Source of the DNA: Lachnospiraceae bacterium
GTDB lineage: Bacteria > Bacillota > Clostridia > Lachnospirales > Lachnospiraceae
Length of the DNA: 64,000 nucleotides
Reading direction: 5' to 3'
NCBI GenBank assembly: GCA_024691425.1
Contig: JAILNQ010000056.1
Location: 1 to 64,000, forward strand
Within the stretch, counting starts at the first letter, position 1. Every line of letters begins with the position of its first letter. This document shows, in pieces, positions 60,161-64,000 of this stretch. The notes below the pieces were generated by a model, which ran no database searches, had not been told where the DNA came from, and saw nothing but the letters and a program-made list of their open reading frames with translations. The translations under genes and the position numbers were made by a program.

Positions 60161-60970
60161 ATGAAGAAAAGAATTCTGGTTTTATCAGCAGTCATCGTGC
60201 TTGCGCTTTCAGCGCTGCTTTCTGGCTGCGCAACGAAGTCTGCAGGAGATAAGGTCATCAAGATCGGTGCTACGGTAACCCCGCATTCCGAGATACTTGA
60301 GAAGGTTAAGGAGAACCTTGCTTCAAGCGGATATACGCTTGATATCGTTATCTACAATGATTATGTTCTTCCTAATACCGCGCTTGAGGACGGTGAGCTT
60401 GATGCTAACTTCTTCCAGCATATGCCTTATCTGGATGATTTCAACAAGGAGAACGGCACGCACATCGTAAGCGTTGCTCCGATCCACTTTGAGCCTATGG
60501 GAATTTATGCAGGCAAAACGGCCAGCATAGATGAAATGACAGAAGGCGCTACGGTTGCAGTTCCCAATGATACGACGAATGAAGCAAGAGCGCTCCTTCT
60601 TCTTGAGGCGAACGGTCTCATCAAGCTCAAAGATGGAGCAGGCATCTCGGCAACGGTGCTTGATATCGATCATAACCCTCTCGGACTCAACATCGAGGAG
60701 CTTGAGGCGGCTCAGGTTCCTAAGGCTATTCAGGACGTTGATCTTGCAGTCGTTAACGGTAACTATGCTATTGAGGCAGGCCTTGCAGATCCTATCGCAG
60801 TTGAGGCTTCAGATTCGCTCGCTGCGGATACTTACGCGAACATCATCTGCGTAAAGGAAGGAAACGAGAATACGGAGAAGACGAAAGCACTCGTTGATGC
60901 AATTCTTCAGGACAACATCAGGGATTTCATCAATTCGTCATATAAGGGCGCTGTAGTTCCGGTATTCTGA
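60161..60970 (+). CDS. metQ: Methionine ABC transporter binding lipoprotein
   Basis: A 269-residue NlpA/MetQ lipoprotein. The signal peptide ends in the lipobox LLSGC (~23); the mature domain has KIGATVTPHSEILEKVKENL, DYVLPNTALEDGELDANFFQHMPYLDDFN and NGNYAIEAGL, all typical of D/L-methionine-binding proteins. It is the first gene of the metQ-metN-metI unit, with AGGAGGT as SD, 22 bases after mnmA. No S-box or T-box leader can fit in that gap. A terminator follows before metN. Confidence 0.93.
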   Translation: MKKRILVLSAVIVLALSALLSGCATKSAGDKVIKIGATVTPHSEILEKVKENLASSGYTLDIVIYNDYVLPNTALEDGELDANFFQHMPYLDDFNKENGTHIVSVAPIHFEPMGIYAGKTASIDEMTEGATVAVPNDTTNEARALLLLEANGLIKLKDGAGISATVLDIDHNPLGLNIEELEAAQVPKAIQDVDLAVVNGNYAIEAGLADPIAVEASDSLAADTYANIICVKEGNENTEKTKALVDAILQDNIRDFINSSYKGAVVPVF

Positions 60971-61001
60971 TAAATTCACTGCAGAATACTTGTAAATGCT
61001 G

Positions 61002-61035
61002 AAACAGGATGTCATATGGCATCCTGTTTCGTTGT
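61002..61035 (+). terminator. Intrinsic terminator/attenuator between metQ and metN
   Basis: AAACAGGATG (61002-61011) pairs perfectly with CATCCTGTTT (61020-61029) over an 8-base loop, followed by CGTTGTTTG. The T-run is interrupted, so leaky termination is likely. Confidence 0.62.
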
Positions 61036-61098
61036 TTGCCATAAATGCCCATACATGATATCTTATATCTGTATGATTTTTTAGACAGGAGCTATCAG

Positions 61099-62100
61099 AT
61101 GATAAGGCTTGAAAACGTTACAAAAGTATTTGAAACAAAAGAAGGCAGCATCACTGCGGCCGACCATGTCAATCTCGAGGTGAAGGACGGAGAGATCTTC
61201 GGCATCATAGGGTTTTCAGGTGCGGGGAAATCAACTCTCGTCAGGTGTCTCAATCTTCTTGAACGCCCGAGCGAAGGAGAGGTGTGGTTCGGGGATCTGA
61301 ACCTTACCAAAGCGAGCGAGAAGGAACTGCGTGAGGCAAGAAGAAGCATCGGCATGATCTTCCAGCAGTTCAACCTGCTTTCGCAGAGGAATGTGATAGA
61401 CAACATATGCTATCCGCTCGAGATAGCCGGAGTTGACAAGAAGAGTGCGAAAGAGAAGGCTAGAGAGCTTTTAGATATAGTTGATCTTCGCGATAAGGAG
61501 AAAGCTTATCCGGCACAGCTTTCAGGAGGACAGAAGCAGAGGGTAGCGATCGCAAGGGCTCTTGCGACCGACCCGAAAGTTCTTCTGTGCGATGAGGCTA
61601 CAAGCGCTCTCGACCCGCTCACGACAAGAAATATTTTAGAGCTTTTGAAGGACATTAACAGGAAACTCGGCGTAACGATCGTCATCATCACTCATGAGAT
61701 GAGAGTGGTCGAGCAGATATGCGACCGTGTCGCGGTCATGAGCGACGGCGTCGTGGAAGAGAGCGGAACCGTCGGTGAGATATTCCGTAATCCGAAGTCA
61801 GAGACGGCGAGAAAACTTGTTATGCCCGAACAGTCTTCACAGGTCCGCATTCCCACGAAGGATTTCATAAGAATAGTATTCGACGGACAGTCGTCATATG
61901 AGCCGGTGCTTTCGCAGCTTGTCCTTCATACCGGAATGGAACTCAGCATCTTAGGCGCGAGCACGGAGGATATCGGCGGAAGTGCATACGGACAGCTGCT
62001 CATAGAAAAACCTTCTGATGAGCAGAAACTCAAGGAAATAGAGGAATTCCTGAAGAGCAAAGGTGTTCACGCGGAAGCGGTAAGCCTGAAAACTGAATGA
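61099..62100 (+). CDS. metN: Methionine ABC transporter ATP-binding protein
   Basis: A 333-residue ATPase. Walker A IGFSGAGKSTLVRCLNLLERP (~38), signature QLSGGQKQRVAIARAL (~138), Walker B LLCDEATSALDP (~163), H-loop THEM, and a C-terminal NIL regulatory domain (~260-333) that binds methionine for feedback inhibition in this family. The track start 61045 adds 18 residues; ATG 61099 is preferred as it follows CAGGAG and gives MIRLENVTKVFETKEG. It is separated from metQ by a hairpin that can lower its expression. Confidence 0.94.
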   Translation: MIRLENVTKVFETKEGSITAADHVNLEVKDGEIFGIIGFSGAGKSTLVRCLNLLERPSEGEVWFGDLNLTKASEKELREARRSIGMIFQQFNLLSQRNVIDNICYPLEIAGVDKKSAKEKARELLDIVDLRDKEKAYPAQLSGGQKQRVAIARALATDPKVLLCDEATSALDPLTTRNILELLKDINRKLGVTIVIITHEMRVVEQICDRVAVMSDGVVEESGTVGEIFRNPKSETARKLVMPEQSSQVRIPTKDFIRIVFDGQSSYEPVLSQLVLHTGMELSILGASTEDIGGSAYGQLLIEKPSDEQKLKEIEEFLKSKGVHAEAVSLKTE

Positions 62101-62151
62101 TAATTTCCAGTTGGTTACGCTGGACTATAAATGAAAACGGAGGCAGTATAA

Positions 62152-62814
62152 ATGGATGAAAAACTGATAGGGCTCCTTGCGGGCGGCATAGGAGAAACAT
62201 TCTACATGGTCGTAGTATCTACGCTTGCGGCCTATATCATAGGAATACCGCTAGGCGTTCTCGTATATGTCACGGGTGAAGGCGGCATACGCCAGAACAA
62301 GCCGGTGAATATGGTGTTCAGTCTTATCATAAACGTAGTGAGGTCTGTTCCGTTCCTTATTCTTCTCGTTGCGATACTTCCGTTCACAAGACTGATCGTC
62401 GGTACGACGATAGGTTCGACAGCTTCGATAGTGCCGCTTGTAGTCGCAGCCGCACCTTTTGTTGCAAGAATGGTCGAGTCGTCGCTGAAAGAAGTGGATC
62501 TTGGCGTCATAGAGGCTGCAAAGGCTATGGGATCGACAGACTGGCAGATCATCTGGAAGGTGCTTTTGCCTGAGGCGAGGCCTTCGCTTCTGCTCGGAAT
62601 GACGATCGCCTTCGCGACGATACTCGGATATTCCGCTATGGCAGGATTCGTCGGCGGCGGAGGATTAGGCGCGATCGCGGTCAACTACGGATATTACAGA
62701 TACCAGACAGGCGTCATGCTCATAACGGTTGCTCTTTTAGTGCTCATCGTCCAGATTTTCCAGGAGGGCGGTCTGAAGCTCGTGAACCGTATAGACAGAA
62801 GGATGAGATCCTGA
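62152..62814 (+). CDS. metI: Methionine ABC transporter permease
   Basis: A 220-residue permease with five hydrophobic segments. Family segments: GETFYMVVVSTLAAYIIGIPLGVLVYVT, VVRSVPFLILLVAILPFTRLIVGT and the EAA-type loop GVIEAAKAMGSTDWQIIWKVLLPEARP (~118), then GYSAMAGFVGGGGLGAIAVNYGY. A GGAGG-containing sequence precedes ATG 62152. It completes the methionine importer. Confidence 0.95.
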   Translation: MDEKLIGLLAGGIGETFYMVVVSTLAAYIIGIPLGVLVYVTGEGGIRQNKPVNMVFSLIINVVRSVPFLILLVAILPFTRLIVGTTIGSTASIVPLVVAAAPFVARMVESSLKEVDLGVIEAAKAMGSTDWQIIWKVLLPEARPSLLLGMTIAFATILGYSAMAGFVGGGGLGAIAVNYGYYRYQTGVMLITVALLVLIVQIFQEGGLKLVNRIDRRMRS

Positions 62815-62843
62815 TAAGAGATCACCGAACGAAAGGAAAAGAT

Positions 62844-64000
62844 ATGCGTAGACTTGCTGCAAAAGGAAATATGAATGAAAGGATAGATGTGGTCCTTCGC
62901 AAGTTCCGTTCAAGGATGACGTCGTATCCTCCGGGAATGTGTCCTATAACTCTTTACAGGTCGCTTCTGCAGATATCGATGAACCAGTCATGCGGAAAGT
63001 GCGTACCGTGCAGGGACGGTCTTTATGAAGTTGATCTTATGCTGAAGGACGTTCTTGAGGGAAATGCCACGAAAGAAACACTTTCCGAGATTGAAAGCAA
63101 GTGCTTGATGATCGCGGAATCGGCCGACTGTGCCGTCGGTGTCGTCGGCGCTCAGCTGATCCTTGATTCCCTTATCGAATTCGAGGATGAATACCAGAGC
63201 CATATCGAGAGGGGACGCTGCATCGGAAATGCTTCGCAGACCATACCGTGTGTTACGCTCTGCCCGGCTCATGTGGACGTTCCCGGCTATATCGCCATGA
63301 TAAAGGAAGAGGATTATGCCGGTGCGGTGAAAGTGATCAGGCAGCGCAATCCTTTCCCGACTGCATGCGCGCACGTATGCGAGCATCCGTGCGAAAATAA
63401 GTGCCGCCGCACGCTCGTCGATGCTCCGTTGAACATAAGAGGTCTCAAAAAATATGCCGTGGATTCTGCTCCTGCGGATACGGTTACCACACCCGAAGCA
63501 AATGTCTCAACGGGCAGGAAGATCGCAGTTGTAGGCGGAGGACCTTCAGGAATGACGGCCGCATATTTCCTTGCGCTAATGGGGCATTCGGTTGCGATCT
63601 TCGAAGAACATGAAAAACTCGGGGGAATGTTACGCTATGGAATACCGGAGTACCGTCTTCCGAAAGTACGGCTCGATCAGGATATAAACGCGATACTTTC
63701 TGCCGGCGATATAACGGTTAAGACAGGGACGAAGATCGGGAAGGATATCACGCTTCAGCAGCTGAAGGACGGATATGATGCGGTCTATATAGGAATAGGA
63801 GCTCAGCTCGGGAACAGAATGCCTATGGAGAACGCCGATGCGAAGAACGTGATCCCTGCGGCTGATTTTCTCCAGGATGTCGCAAACGGAAATTCACCGG
63901 ATCTTACGGGGAAGAAAGTTGCGCTGATCGGCGGCGGGAACGTTGCGATGGATGCGGCGCGCACGGCAGTAAGACTCGGTGCCGAGAGCGTTCATGTGTT
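62844..64000 (+). CDS. NuoF-tail/GltD-like FAD-dependent oxidoreductase (3' end outside window)
   Basis: An open frame of at least 385 residues running off the window, so absent from the ORF track. After a short lead, residues ~40-115 resemble the C-terminal [4Fe-4S] region of NuoF (SCGKCVPCRDGLYEVDLML). This is followed by a GltD-like Fe-S/flavin part: ETIPCVTLCPAHVDVPGYI-type cysteines (CVTLCPAHVD), HVCEHPCENKCRR, the FAD fold VVGGGPSGMTAAYFLA (~230) and a second Rossmann motif ALIGGGNVAMDAART. Such proteins pass electrons between NAD(P)H and iron-sulfur partners, often beside hydrogenases or formate dehydrogenases. ATG 62844 has GAAAGGAAAAG upstream. Confidence 0.85.
   Translation, partial: MRRLAAKGNMNERIDVVLRKFRSRMTSYPPGMCPITLYRSLLQISMNQSCGKCVPCRDGLYEVDLMLKDVLEGNATKETLSEIESKCLMIAESADCAVGVVGAQLILDSLIEFEDEYQSHIERGRCIGNASQTIPCVTLCPAHVDVPGYIAMIKEEDYAGAVKVIRQRNPFPTACAHVCEHPCENKCRRTLVDAPLNIRGLKKYAVDSAPADTVTTPEANVSTGRKIAVVGGGPSGMTAAYFLALMGHSVAIFEEHEKLGGMLRYGIPEYRLPKVRLDQDINAILSAGDITVKTGTKIGKDITLQQLKDGYDAVYIGIGAQLGNRMPMENADAKNVIPAADFLQDVANGNSPDLTGKKVALIGGGNVAMDAARTAVRLGAESVHV

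Noticed and set aside
1-64000. CRISPR arrays, tRNA/rRNA genes, IS elements, prophage or a recent insertion
   Set aside because: No direct-repeat arrays, transposase or integrase frames, tRNA-like cloverleafs or strand switches were seen.

Overview
The window looks like chromosome from an anaerobic, plant-fibre-using member of the Clostridia, most likely Lachnospiraceae (Butyrivibrio-like). The reasons are the xylo-oligosaccharide and arabinose genes, YesM/YesN regulators, a probable Re-type citrate synthase, a [FeFe]-hydrogenase-like sensor, a PASTA-kinase housekeeping cluster, and moderate GC with strong SD sites. This is inference from gene content; no rRNA or marker search was possible. 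All 55 protein-coding genes that I support lie on the + strand. Packing is very tight, with many ATGA or TAATG overlaps and no gene-free stretch above 300 bases. I saw no tRNA, rRNA, CRISPR array, IS element or prophage. Layout: (1) 0-4.5 kb is a carbohydrate ABC importer (binding protein cut by the window edge, two permeases) with a GH8 Rex-type exo-oligoxylanase, i.e. uptake and intracellular trimming of xylo-oligosaccharides. (2) 4.5-6.8 kb holds a phosphopantetheinyl transferase coupled to a probable Re-citrate synthase. (3) 6.8-9.5 kb is a metal-efflux unit: free HMA metallochaperone, P1B ATPase and SmtB/CzrA-type ArsR repressor, behind a promoter carrying an ArsR-like operator. (4) 9.5-20.9 kb has a YesN/YesM two-component pair, then a YtfQ-R-T/YjfF-like furanose importer with two different binding proteins, an AraK-like kinase and AraD, i.e. 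a probable arabinose route. (5) 20.9-23.6 kb holds an unknown protein and a DUF2298 membrane protein. (6) 23.6-36.9 kb is a signalling island: FIST protein, a ferredoxin/hydrogenase-like/GGDEF/EAL fusion, a lipoprotein with a near-leaderless start, XpaC and TelA, two paralogous membrane EAL proteins (one apparently dead, one apparently active), an EAL-HDOD protein and a small unknown. (7) 36.9-48.3 kb is the conserved cluster priA-def-fmt-Zn peptidase-rsmB-rlmN-PP2C-PASTA kinase-rsgA-rpe. (8) 48.3-58.5 kb is a glycan locus: UbiA-type phosphoribosyl transferase, HAD phosphatase and SMR-like transporter; then an aldolase fusion, HAD, ThDP enzyme, GT2, a second SMR-like protein, a GT-C-like protein and a sugar aminotransferase. 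(9) 58.6-64 kb has an Rrf2/IscR-like regulator, mnmA, a methionine ABC importer (metQ-N-I) and the start of a NuoF-tail/GltD-like flavoprotein. The most unusual candidates are the hydrogenase-like EAL fusion with its FIST neighbour and the aldolase/ThDP/flippase glycan locus. A recurring design is an intrinsic-terminator-like hairpin directly after the first binding-protein gene in each of the three ABC importers.
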